Notes: generated by a model from the letters alone, not told the origin. Numbered from the stretch's first letter, positions 32,901-42,329 are shown. The stretch is 64,000 nt of DNA from Meghimatium bilineatum (GCA_034231615.1 CM067306.1:36872071-36936070); one strand, 5' to 3'. Translations and numbers: made by a program.

Positions 32901-34339
32901 ATATTTCTAGTGATAATCTTCTGGTAGATACATTTATGAAATGTGTTGAAAAGTTTGGAAAAGAAAATCAAAAAATATATTTCTAGTGATGAATTAGGTA
33001 GATACATTTATGAAATGTGTTGAAAAGTTTGCAAAAGAAAATCAAAAAATATATTTCTAGTGATAAATTAGATACATTTATGAAATGTGTTGAAAAGTTT
33101 GAACAAGAAAATCAAAAAATATATTTCTAGTGATAAACTAGATACATTTATGAAATGTGTTGACAAGTTTGAAAAAAAAAATATATATATATATTTCTAA
33201 TGATAAACTAGATACATTTATGAAATGTGTTGAAAAGTTTGGAAAAAAAAATAAAAAAATATATTTCTAATAATAAACTACTGGTAGATACATTTATGAA
33301 ATGTGTTGAAAAGTTTCAAAATCAAAGTAATATTTTTCTAATGATAAACTAGATACATTTATGAAATGTGTTGAAAGGTTTGAAAAAGAAAATAAAAAAA
33401 TATATTTCTAATGATAAACTAGATACATTTAAGAAATGTGTTGAAAAGTTCGAACAAGAAAATCAAAAAATATATTTCTAGTGATAAACTAGATACATTT
33501 ATGAAATGTGTTAAAAGGTTTGAATAAGAAAATAAAAAAATATATTTCTAATGATAAACTAGATACATTTAAGAAATGTGTTGAAAAGTTTGAACAAGGA
33601 AATCATCAAATATATTTCTAGTGATAAATTAGATACATTTATGAAATATGTTGACAGGTTTGAAAAAGAAAATAAAAAAATATATTTCTAGTGATAAACT
33701 AGATACATTTAAGAAATGTGTTTAAAAGTTTGAAAAAGAAAATTAAAAAATATATTTCTAGTGATAAACATGAAATATGTCGAAAAGTTTGAATATGAAA
33801 AAAATATATTTCTAGTAATAAACTAGATACATTTATGAAATGTGTTGAAAAGTTTGAACAAGAAAATGAAAAGATATATTTCTAGTGATAATCTTCTGGT
33901 AGATACATTTATGAAATGTGTTGAAAAGTTTGGAAAAGAAAATCAAAAAATATATTTCTAGTGATGAATTAGGTAGATACATTTATGAAATGTGTTGAAA
34001 AGTTTGAAAAAGAAAATCAAAAAATATATTTCTAGTGATAAATTAGATACATTTATGAAATGTGTTGAAAAGTTTGAACAAGAAAATCAAAAAATATATT
34101 TCTAGTGATAAACTAGATACATTTATGAAATGTGTTGACAAGTTTGAAAAAAAAATATATATATATATTTCTAATGATAAACTAGATACATTTATGAAAT
34201 GTGTTGAAAAGTTTGAACAAGAAAATCAAAAAATATATTTCTAGTGATAAACTAGATACATTTATGAAATGTGTTGACAAGTTTGAAAAAAAAAATATAT
34301 ATTTTTCTAATGATAAACTAGATACATTTATGAAATGTG
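26982..34339 (+). repeat. Satellite block, copy 2 of the ~7.3-kb tandem duplication
   Basis: Second copy of the preceding block, directly adjacent to it. Monomer variants appear in the same order with very few differences, which implies a recent unequal exchange or replication-based duplication. It carries one additional monomer near 28520 (containing GAAAATTTTATAAAAAATAT) that copy 1 lacks. Confidence 0.85.
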
Positions 34340-36917
34340 TTGAAAGGTTTGAAAAAGAAAATAAAAAAATATATTTCTAATGATAAACTAGATACATTTA
34401 AGAAATGTGTTGAAAAGTTCGAACAAGAAAATAAAAAAATATATTTCTAGTGATAAACTAGATACATTTATGAAATGTGTTGAAAAGTTTGGAAAAGAAA
34501 ATCAAAAAATATATTTCTAGTGATGAATTAGGTAGATACATTTATGAAATGTGTTGAAAAGTTTGCAAAAGAAAATCAAAAAATATATTTCTAGTGATAA
34601 ATTAGATACATTTATGAAATGTGTTGAAAAGTTTGAACAAGAAAATCAAAAAATATATTTCTAGTCATAAACTAGATACATTTATGAAATGTGTTGACAA
34701 GTTTGAAAAAAAATATATATATATATATTTCTAATGATAAACTAGATACATTTATGAAATGTGTTGAAAAGTTTGAAAAAAAAAATAAAAAAATATATTT
34801 CTAATAATAAACTACTGGTAGATACATTTATGAAATGTGTTGAAAAGTTTCAAAATCAAAGTAATATTTTTCTAATGATAAACTAGATACATTTATGAAA
34901 TGTGTTGAAAGGTTTGAAAAAGAAAATAAAAAAATATATTTCTAATGATAAACTAGATACATTTAAGAAATGTGTTGAAAAGTTCGAACAAGAAAATAAA
35001 AAAATATATTTCTAGTGATAAACTAGATACATTTATGAAATGTGTTGAAAAGTTTGGAAAAGAAAATCAAAAAATATATTTCTAGTGATGAATTAGGTAG
35101 ATACATTTAAGAAATGTGTTGAAAAGTTTGCAAAAGAAAATCAAAAAATATATTTCTAGTGATAAATTAGATACATTTATGAAATGTGTTGAAAAGTTTG
35201 AACAAGAAAATCAAAAAATATATTTCTAGTGATAAACTAGATACATTTATGAAATGTGTTGACAAGTTTGAAAAAAAAAATATATATATATATTTCTAAT
35301 GATAAACTAGATACATTTATGAAATGTGTTGAAAAGTTTGAAAAAAAAAATAAAAAAATATATTTCTAATAATAAACTACTGGTAGATACATTTATGAAA
35401 TGTGTTGAAAAGTTTCAAAATCAAAGTAATATTTTTCTAATGATAAACTAGATACATTTATGAAATGTGTTGAAAGGTTTGAAAAAGAAAATAAAAAAAT
35501 ATATTTCTAATGATAAACTAGATACATTTAAGAAATGTGTTGAAAAGTTCGAACAAGAAAATCAAAAAATATATTTCTAGTGATAAACTAGATACATTTA
35601 TGAAATGTGTTGAAAGGTTTGAATAAGAAAATAAAAAAATATATTTCTAATGATAAACTAGATACATTTAAGAAATGTGTTGAAAAGTTTGAACAAGGAA
35701 ATCATCAAATATATTTCTAGTGATAAATTAGATACATTTATGAAATATGTTGACAGGTTTGAAAAAGAAAATAAAAAAATATATTTCTAGTGATAAACTA
35801 GATACATTTAAGAAATGTGTTTAAAAGTTTGAAAAAGAAAATTAAAAAATATATTTCTAGTGATAAACATGAAATATGTCGAAAAGTTTGAATATGAAAA
35901 AAATATATTTCTAGTAATAAACTAGATACATTTATGAAATGTGTTGAAAAGTTTGAACAAGAAAATGAAAAGATATATTTCTAGTGATAATCTTCTGGTA
36001 GATACATTTATGAAATGTGTTGAAAAGTTTGAAAAAGAAAATCAAAAAATATATTTCTAGTGATAAATTAGATACATTTATGAAATGTGTTGAAAAGTTT
36101 GAACAAGAAAATCAAAAAATATATTTCTAGTGATAAACTAGATACATTTATGAAATGTGTTGACAAGTTTGAAAAAAAAAAAATATATATATTTCTAATG
36201 ATAAACTAGATACATTTATGAAATGTGTTGAAAAGTTTGAAAAAAAAAATAAAAAAATATATTTCTAATAATAAACTACTGGTAGATACATTTATGAAAT
36301 GTGTTGAAAAGTTTCAAAATCAAAGTAATATTTTTCTAATGATAAACTAGATACATTTATGAAATGTGTTGAAAGGTTTGAAAAAGAAAATAAAAAAATA
36401 TATTTCTAATGATAAACTAGATACATTTAAGAAATGTGTTGAAAAGTTCGAACAAGAAAATCAAAAAATATATTTCTAGTGATAAACTAGATACATTTAT
36501 GAAATGTGTTGAAAGGTTTGAATAAGAAAATAAAAAAATATATTTCTAATGATAAACTAGATACATTTAAGAAATGTGTTGAAAAGTTTGAACAAGGAAA
36601 TCATCAAATATATTTCAAGTGATAAATTAGATACATTTATGAAATATGTTGACAGGTTTGAAAAAGAAAATAAAAAAATATATTTCTAGTGATAAACTAG
36701 ATACATTTAAGAAATGTGTTTAAAAGTTTGAAAAAGAAAATTAAAAAATATATTTCTAGTGATAAACATGAAATATGTCGAAAAGTTTGAATATGAAGTT
36801 TGAACTAATTTGACCTCCATTTACTTTTTTATTCTCTTATAAAATGGATTTAAACGAATTAAAACTTTCAAGTGAAATGACTCCTGAAAATATGAATAAT
36901 GCATATAAAACAAATAT

Positions 36918-36929
36918 GATTATTAAATT
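36918..36929 (+). repeat. Target-site duplication, left copy (LINE at 36930)
   Basis: GATTATTAAATT here is repeated exactly at 37274-37285 and brackets the LINE fragment. A 12-bp direct repeat is a usual product of target-primed reverse transcription. Confidence 0.8.
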
Positions 36930-37273
36930 GATAGATTGCGAAATGAATATATCAGGGAAAGAATAGGTATAATATCTTGTACAGATTACATAGAGAGAGA
37001 ACAGATCAAGTTGTTTGGCCATATTATGAGAATGCATCATGAAAAGTTGCCCTTACAAATCATATAACCAAATGAGATCAGGGTACAAGGCCAGAGGAAG
37101 ACCATGGAAAAGATGGATAGAAAACATCAGGGACATTCTTAACAGACACGGTCATAGCACAGCCGAGGCCACACATCTGGCTTTAGAACACAAGCTCGAG
37201 CTCCAATCATCCCTACGCTTAACTGCAAGAGTGGATCACAAACCACCTAGAGAAAGACAATAGACAATAGATA
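36930..37273 (+). mobile_element. 5'-truncated LINE, C-terminal end of ORF2
   Basis: The first frame reads DRLRNEYIRERIGIISCTDY and then EQIKLFGHIMRMHHEKLP, the typical FGH-hydrophobic-R segment near the end of LINE ORF2 proteins. After a frameshift near 37060 the next frame gives KARGRPWKRWIENIRDILN, the RGRP-x-x-RW motif of the same protein end. The element finishes in a short tandem tail (AGACAATAGACAATAGATA). It is bracketed by perfect 12-bp target-site duplications and is heavily 5'-truncated (344 bp), so it is a dead insertion. Non-LTR class is clear; the clade is not. Confidence 0.85.
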
Positions 37274-37285
37274 GATTATTAAATT
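37274..37285 (+). repeat. Target-site duplication, right copy
   Basis: Second GATTATTAAATT, matching 36918-36929 exactly. Confidence 0.8.
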
Positions 37286-38111
37286 TATGAATATTAAAAC
37301 CGAACAACCTAATTTATCACAAGATCAGATTTGTAGTAAATTAGGTATTTCTTCTTCTACAATAAAAAAGAATAAGACAAGATTTAAATGTAAAATTTCC
37401 ATATAAATATGATATTCCTTTTAAAAAGTAACAAGAATAAAAAAAATATTGAAATTAGTCATAAACATTAAAAATAAATAAAGAAACAAGGAAATTAAAA
37501 ATTAAAAAAATAAAAGAGAAAATTGGTAATGGAAGGGATAATAATAAATTATTTAATGTTAATAAAGCAATAGAAGAAGTGTAAATAATTTATTGTTATA
37601 TTTGATGTTGAGAATTTCATTCTCTAAAAATGGAAGAACTAAAATTATTTGTTAAAAAAAATAAAAGTGATGAAATTAAAGAACAAATAAAAAATACTTG
37701 AAAAACAAAATTATAAAACAAAAGATTATTTATTAAAACAATATATTGTAAAAAATATGATTAATAAAGAAGTTTAAAAATAGTTGGTGAACAAATGATT
37801 GAGTATGAAGAAGAATTAGAAGAAAAACAATGTTTAATGAATGAATAATGAAACAATAATTGGTGGTGATAAATTAATTAAATAATTCAGAAATATAATA
37901 AAAAAAATATCAAACAAATTGATCCTAGTAAAGTTGCTTATAAAGATAAGAGTGCGTAAAAGATTATTATATAAATTAAACAACAAAATAAAAGAATTAG
38001 AAAAGTAGAAATAATAGTATAAATAATTACTGATAAAATATATATTTTAAATTCATATTTTAAAATTATGATTTATTTTTTTATCTATTTCTTCACATAT
38101 TTTTACCACCC

Positions 38112-38384
38112 GTGTGTTGTTGGGGCCCGAAAGGGGAGAAAAGAATAGCAACACTGTGTACCTTTCATGCATGTCATACAAGGTGACTAAGGAGGTTATG
38201 GGATGGAGTTGGCTGTCCCATTAAATAGGATCAGTGACCCAAAGCCATGCTGAAGTTGGATGTATCAGGCTGAAAGGTGCAGATATCACAGCTTTGCTGT
38301 AAACCATGACACAACACATTCCATTCTCCGGACTACATCCTGCTAATCTGAAGGAGTTTGAGAATGAATGCAGAAGAAGAAGAA
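38112..38384 (+). mobile_element. Interspersed repeat A (SINE-like), near full length
   Basis: Best copy of family A. It begins GTGTGTTGTTGGGGCCCGAA, passes through GGAGGTTATGGGATGGAGTT and CTGTAAACCATGACACAACA, and ends GAGTTTGAGAATGAATGC followed by a GAAGAAGAAG tail. Other copies lie at about 40468 (-), 47118 (+, split), 49566 (+), 51199 (+), 51548 (-), 53549 (+), 57577 (-, split), 60539 (+) and 61779 (-). A GAA-repeat tail and the 12-bp duplication around the 40468 copy indicate retroposition. I see no clear pol III promoter in the head. The short ORFs across it are not genes. Confidence 0.8.
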
Positions 38385-38457
38385 ATGTACAGATGAAATG
38401 AGATGGGGTCATTCACAAGTAGAAATCCTCATTATATTGGCATGGCTTCTATTGTTT

Positions 38458-38690
38458 CTTCATTGTTCATTCTCAAACTCCCACTGGAACTCTCTTGTTG
38501 CAGGACAATGATCCATCCTACTAGGTTACATAATTTCTCAAACTCCCACTGGAACTCTCTTGTTGCAGGACAATGATCCTACAAGATTTCAAGTAGGATG
38601 TAGTCCAGGGAATGGAAATGCATTGTGTTTCCGATTTATTTGCGCTAATGGCCTAATACATCAGACTTTGACTGTATTGCTAGTTTACTG
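38458..38690 (-). mobile_element. Interspersed repeat B (SINE-like), minus strand, with internal duplication
   Basis: Family B, read on the minus strand. Its 3' end (ATTCTCAAACTCCCACTGGA on the + strand) lies at the left. A stretch starting TCTCAAACTCCCACTGGAAC occurs twice, at about 38474 and 38540, so part of the element was duplicated. The remainder (GGATGTAGTCCAGGGAATGG, then TTATTTGCGCTAATGGCC) is the usual B body. Confidence 0.75.
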
Positions 38691-38904
38691 TTGCATAATG
38701 GTTAGTCTGATAAGCAAATAGTGCGACCTTCAAACCTTCCACATTCAGGAACCATTGTCATTAAGTTAGCACAGACTTGAAACACTGTGTTCCTGTGTGA
38801 CTGCACAACAAAGGTGATCCTTAGGATTTAACTCAACAGTTGTGAAATATGATATTGTTTACAATAAATCTAAGAAGTATTTACATGAATGATACTGTCC
38901 ACAG

Positions 38905-39107
38905 ATATTTGGGAAGGAAACGTTTACGCAAAGACTTAGAGACAATGGTAGAGGCAGCGATCGGTTGGCGTGGCCACACTATTCCTATTGGACAATCAGT
39001 TACATATTGTCTATCCGGGGTGCACGAAAACTGCTAGATCAGAAACCTTTGTCAAAGATGGTGCCTGTGGATGAGTACCTTCCAATCATGTTTGATAGGC
39101 ATTCAGA
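38905..39107 (+). CDS. COLGALT: Procollagen galactosyltransferase, penultimate coding exon (partial gene)
   Basis: COLGALT enzymes (GT25 family) transfer galactose from UDP-galactose to hydroxylysine of collagen in the ER. The exon follows a CAG acceptor at 38902-38904 and ends at a GTGAGT donor at 39108. Its start reads [16 protein letters not shown]. After a frame change near 38951-38956 it continues [20 protein letters not shown], then [20 protein letters not shown] and [10 protein letters not shown]. These match the family order YxGRKR, YSYWT, GARKLL, PLSKM, PVDEYLP. The exon is 203 bp; the splice phases at both ends call for 204, so one base is missing (GAGGGC expected, GAGGC seen). That is either a sequencing/assembly indel or a real lesion. 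Upstream exons are not visible. COLGALT1 versus COLGALT2 cannot be decided. Confidence 0.9.
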
Positions 39108-39114
39108 GTGAGTA

Positions 39115-39232
39115 CTTGTTTAATTGTCAGCTAAAAGATATAATATCTTAGTGTTAAAGGTGATGTTTTATTCTTGTTTAATTGAGAGCTAAAAACAAAT
39201 TATGCCTTAGTGTTAAAAGTGATAAGATAAAT
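39115..39232 (+). repeat. 58-bp tandem duplication just inside the intron
   Basis: CTTGTTTAATTG at 39115 recurs at 39173, each followed by AGCTAAAA and then CTTAGTGTTAAA. Two diverged units start 8 bp after the exon donor site. Confidence 0.75.
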
Positions 39233-39419
39233 TATAACACCCACCATCCAGTGGGGTAGAACAAGGTATTAAGTTAGAGCTTGGAATCACATGTGCTGTG
39301 GGGTTCTGGGAAGGATGTATAGAATAATATTGTGATGAGCTTGTATGACAACTGACTTTCTTGAACTTCTAGTTAATGGCAAAGAATAGGGCCAGTGTCT
39401 TATTTTCAATCATGTCGTT

Positions 39420-39980
39420 GAAGGCGACTAAGTACAGTTGGGACACAGTAGAGGCAACTAAGTACAGTTGGGGCACAGTAGAGGCGACTAAGTACAGTTG
39501 GGGCACAGTAGAGGCGACTAAGTACAGTTGGGGCACAGTAGAGGCGACTAAGTACAGTTGGGGCACAGTAGAGGCGACTAAGTACAGTTGGGGTACAGTA
39601 GAGGCGACTAAGTACAGTTGGGGCACAGTAGAGGCGACTAAGTACAGTTGGGGCACAGTAGAGGCGACTAAGTACAGTTGGGGTACAGTAGAGGCGACCA
39701 AGTACAGTTGAGGTACAGTAGAGGCAACTAAGTACAGTTGGGGTACAGTAGAGGCGACTAAGTACAGTTGGGGTACAGTAGAGGCGACTAAGTACAGTTG
39801 GGGTACAGTAGAGGCGACTAAGTACAGTAGAGGCGACTAAGTACAGTTGGGGTACAGTAGAGGCGACTAAGTACAGTTGGGGTACAGTAGAGGCAACCAA
39901 GTACAGTTGAGGTACAGTAGAGGCGACTAAGTACAGTTGAGGTACAGTAGAGGCGACTAAGTACAGTTGGGGTACAGTAG
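39420..39980 (+). repeat. 30-bp minisatellite in the COLGALT intron, ~19 copies
   Basis: The unit starts GAGGCGACTAAGTACAGTTG and ends GGG(C/T)ACAGTA. Left units mostly carry GGGCACAGTA and right units GGGGTACAGTA, so variants are polarised along the array. One shortened unit lies at about 39826. Because 30 is a multiple of three, both strands stay open for over 100 codons; these frames (EATKYSWGTV on +) are artefacts. Confidence 0.95.
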
Positions 39981-39984
39981 ACTG

Positions 39985-40405
39985 ACAAGTTGTCACCTGC
40001 GGAAAAATCGTTGTCACATATTGTCACAATTTTGTCTTCCAACAAATCAACCCCCATGGATGATGAAGAGATACCAGCCAGGAAATTGCACCTTTTGTGG
40101 CAGACTCCAATGTGACGGAGACTATGTGACTGAGACTGTGTGATGGGGACTATGTGACGGAGAATGTTAGTTGTGTCATCACTACTGATGGGTCAATAGA
40201 TCTGACATAAGAATGACAACATAGTTGGCCCAGATTTGTGTGGTGTGCTCCTGACTCCTGGAATGCCTGCCTTTGGGGACTAAACATGCATTCAGAAACC
40301 TCCATGATGCAACAATGCCTTTGAGACAACCTTATAGAGTCTAGGTTACACAAGAGCCTCAGTTACACAACTGAGAAGAAGCTGTGCTATTGTCAGAAAG
40401 GCTAT
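39985..40405 (-). mobile_element. Interspersed repeat C, minus-strand copy
   Basis: Reverse complement of the body of family C seen at 45010-46170 and 49820-50930. Shared landmarks are CTCAGTTGTGTAACTGAG, the region around GTTGTCTCAAAGGCATTG, TTTAGTCCCCAAAGGCAGGC, and GTCAGATCTATTGACCCATC. It also carries a small tandem expansion of GACTATGTGAC at about 40110-40165. No coding potential recognised. The left limit next to the minisatellite is uncertain. Confidence 0.65.
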
Positions 40406-40455
40406 GGGCTATCAAATATAGCTCATATATATAGCTATATAGCTACCACCTCAAA

Positions 40456-40467
40456 ACTAAAGGGATT
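40456..40467 (+). repeat. Target-site duplication, left copy (repeat A at 40468)
   Basis: ACTAAAGGGATT here is repeated exactly at 40602-40613, flanking a truncated A element. Confidence 0.8.
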
Positions 40468-40601
40468 CTTCTTCTTCGTTCATTCTCAAACTCCTGCAGA
40501 TTAGCAGGTTGTAGTCCGGAGAACGGAATGCATTGTGTCATGGTTTACATCATTGCTGTGATATATGCGCCTTTCGGCCTGACACATCTGACTTCAGCAT
40601 T
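40468..40601 (-). mobile_element. 5'-truncated repeat A insertion
   Basis: Only the 3' ~130 bp of family A is present, in minus orientation, starting at its GAA tail (CTTCTTCTTCGTTC on the + strand). Perfect 12-bp duplications flank it on both sides. 5' truncation, a simple-repeat tail and target-site duplication together mean the A family moved by LINE-type retroposition. Confidence 0.85.
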
Positions 40602-40613
40602 ACTAAAGGGATT
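40602..40613 (+). repeat. Target-site duplication, right copy
   Basis: Second ACTAAAGGGATT, matching 40456-40467. Confidence 0.8.
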
Positions 40614-40644
40614 ATTTCATAATCATCATTATAATACTGTGACT

Positions 40645-40712
40645 TGCAATGTATGTTGTAAGAGGCAGCTAAGGAGGGCTTGGAGTGTGGTTGGTTACTC
40701 CATTTCATAGAA
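40645..40712 (+). mobile_element. Repeat A, internal fragment
   Basis: GTATGTTGTAAGAGGCAGCT followed by AAGGAGGGCTTGGAGTGTGG corresponds to the middle of family A (GTCATAAGAGGCGACTAAGG in better copies). Old and short. Confidence 0.55.
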
Positions 40713-41389
40713 AGACACACAAAAATAGTAGCATACCATGTATAAACTAATTTGATTATAAACCGAGGACATGATTTTAATGTCTGAAATTTGACACAAG
40801 TCTAGAATCCATTTATAGGCCGAGGTGTAGAATTCCATTATTATAATAATGAAGGGGCAATCGCCACATGGTTTGCATCTGTGGGTATCACCAACTAGAC
40901 AAACCATTAATGCAAAAGAAAGTCTTAGTAGATGACATGCCGTTATATTGAGGTTCTCTTATAGAAGCTTCATGGCACATCATATATACAATTATGCTTT
41001 TATTTTATTGTTGCAATGTATTTTATGCTTTATTTGTATATATGTATGCACCTTCTGTGGTTGGGATAAAGCCAGAGATGTACTGTGCAGCACTGGGGAG
41101 GGGAGGAGGAAGCTGACAGCACTATATGTTTCCTATGCTGAGGCCCATCATAGAGGCACAATGACTTAGGAAGTGACAATCATTTTGACTTGAACATTTG
41201 GTTGCATGCCTGAAACAATAGAGAAGTCTGACATAACCAGTAGTCAATTGGTGGCGGGGAATGAACATAGTGAACCCTACCTTAGCTCCAGTGATTTGAG
41301 CATTACTTAGGTAGAAAACTCACAAACCAAATTAGACAATTACCAATTTATTATAATTATATTTTTTTTTTCATCGCATTTATTGTTTT
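40713..41389. other. Intronic DNA with no recognised feature
   Basis: Single-copy-looking A/T-rich sequence inside the COLGALT intron. Short ORFs of about 70 codons occur on both strands, but none shows a recognisable domain or splice context. Some GGGGAGG-type G-rich stretches lie around 41090-41110. Confidence 0.5.
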
Positions 41390-41585
41390 TCATGCCATGT
41401 GCATCTTCGCTTGCGAAGGAGGAACATCATAAGGTATCCTCTGGCTCCAAATGGGTTGGACCAAAAATCCACAGACCTCCCATCAATATAATGCTAGCAC
41501 AACAAATATTATTTACAGACGAGCAGATACAAGATCGTCATAAAACAAAGTCTTCGCTTAACATCCTACAACTGAACATGGTATA
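41390..41585 (+). mobile_element. Possible LINE 5' piece (start of endonuclease domain)
   Basis: The open frame ends KTKSSLNILQLNMV. An I-L-Q-x-N motif preceded by a short basic stretch is how the AP-like endonuclease domain of many LINE ORF2 proteins begins. The match is short, and the sequence is cut by a B fragment straight after. It could be chance. Confidence 0.3.
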
Positions 41586-41593
41586 GGAAACTC

Positions 41594-41651
41594 TTCTTCT
41601 TCAGCGTTCATTCTCAAACTCCCACCAGATCTCTCTTGTAGCAGGACATAT
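41594..41651 (-). mobile_element. Repeat B, 3'-end fragment
   Basis: CTTCAGCGTTCATTCTCAAA followed by CTCTCTTGTAGCAGGACA is the 3' end of family B in minus orientation; the rest is absent. Confidence 0.7.
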
Positions 41652-41706
41652 GTTTGCCAAATATTGCATGAGTTTGGCTAAATGTTGTTATGTATTTGGT
41701 TAAATA

Positions 41707-41885
41707 ATAATGGATGGCAGAGCACCAGGGCAGAGGAGGAAAGGCAGAGCAAGAAGATGATGGACTGACAACATTAAATATAACATGAATATGTCATTGG
41801 AGAATGCAAGCCGCATCGCCCACGACAGAGAATGGTTCAGGGAGTTCATTAGAAAGACAACGTTCTGGAGAGAATGTGTCACTGA
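41707..41885 (+). mobile_element. LINE ORF2 C-terminal fragment
   Basis: The frame reads MDGRAPGQRRKGRARRWTDN followed by SLENASRIAHDREWFREFIR. This is the R-x-x-GRxRxxWxDNI ... ASRxAxDRxxWRxF ending shared by many LINE ORF2 proteins. One stop precedes the W (GATGATGGACTGAC). It differs in sequence from the fragments at 36930 and 44357, so it belongs to another LINE lineage. Confidence 0.8.
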
Positions 41886-42258
41886 CAGTGTGACTAAATT
41901 TTGTATGTGTTTGACCAAATGTTGTGTGTGTTTGACCAAATGTTGTATATGTTTGACCAAATGTTGTATGTGTTTGACCAATTGTTGTATGTGTTTGACC
42001 AATTGTTGTATGTGTTTGACCAAATGTTGTATGTGTTGACCAAATGTTGTATGTATTTGACCAAATGTTGCATGTGTTTGATCAAATTGTGTATGTGTTT
42101 GACCAAATTGTGTATGTTTGACCAAATTTTCTATGTTTTACTAAATGTTGTATGTGTTTGACCAAATTTTGTATATTTGACCAAATGTTGTATGTGTTTG
42201 ACCAAATGTTGTATGTGTTTGACCAAATGTTGTATGTATTTGACCAAATGTTGTAGAT
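41886..42258 (+). repeat. ~22-bp minisatellite (TTTGACCAAATGTTGTATGT), ~17 copies
   Basis: Irregular units of 20-22 bp centred on GTGTTTGACCAAATGTTGTA. A diverged precursor-like stretch (ATGTTTGCCAAATATTGCAT) lies at about 41649-41700, on the other side of the LINE fragment. The open frames across it on both strands are repeat artefacts. Confidence 0.9.
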
Positions 42259-42329
42259 ATCAAAGCCAAATGGTAAACTATGATGTAACATATTATCTTA
42301 TCCGGACTACATCCTGTTCAGTCCTTTAC

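Larger units (their letters stand above)
1..36796 (+). repeat. Satellite DNA array, ~70-bp monomer, ~520 copies
   Basis: Uninterrupted head-to-tail array that runs off the left edge and stops at about 36796. The basic monomer is 70 bp: it begins TTTCTAGTGATAAACTAGAT, continues ACATTTATGAAATGTGTTGA, and ends in an A-rich tract closing with ATATA. Recurrent variants are: a 6-bp CCGGTA-type insertion that creates the palindrome CTACCGGTAG; a shortened monomer lacking the ACTAGATACATTT part (GATAAACATGAAATATGTCG); monomers ending in an (AT)n run; and a marker monomer containing TTTCAAAATCAAAGTAATAT. The strand is strongly purine/A biased. Variants occur in a repeating order, which makes higher-order units of roughly 0.7-2.3 kb. 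Open frames of 60-88 codons inside the array recur as copies and are by-products of the repeat. Such arrays are typical of centromeric or heterochromatic satellites; no function is shown here. Confidence 0.97.
36797..38050. other. A/T-rich degraded stretch next to the satellite, interrupted by a LINE
   Basis: Between the satellite edge and the first ordinary repeats the DNA is extremely A/T-rich and contains only short, broken reading-frame-like pieces. I recognise no domain. Its composition is unlike the COLGALT exons and unlike the LINE fragment that sits inside it (36930-37273). It could be decayed host intergenic or intronic DNA, or a fossil of some A/T-rich mobile or virus-derived element. 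It is broken in many places and I cannot assign a family. The left boundary is where the satellite pattern stops. Confidence 0.4.

Noticed and set aside
1726-34244. Recurring 60-88-codon frames (MLKSLNKKIKKYIS...) in the satellite
   Set aside because: They are identical copies tied to the monomer and duplicated with the blocks, begin inside a monomer, and lack any promoter or splice context. I treat them as by-products of the repeat, though the frame itself is noted as a finding.
1-36796. CRISPR-like direct repeats
   Set aside because: There are no unique spacers; the whole 70-bp unit is repeated, which is satellite structure in a eukaryotic genome.
39369-40057. Long frames of 79-203 codons on both strands
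   Set aside because: They exist because the 30-bp minisatellite unit is ten codons long. The peptides are simple repeats and both strands are open at once.
41785-42291. Cys-rich and Trp/Asn-rich repeat frames (CLTKCCM, NIWSNTY)
   Set aside because: Products of the ~22-bp minisatellite, overlapping on both strands, with a LINE remnant at the left end.
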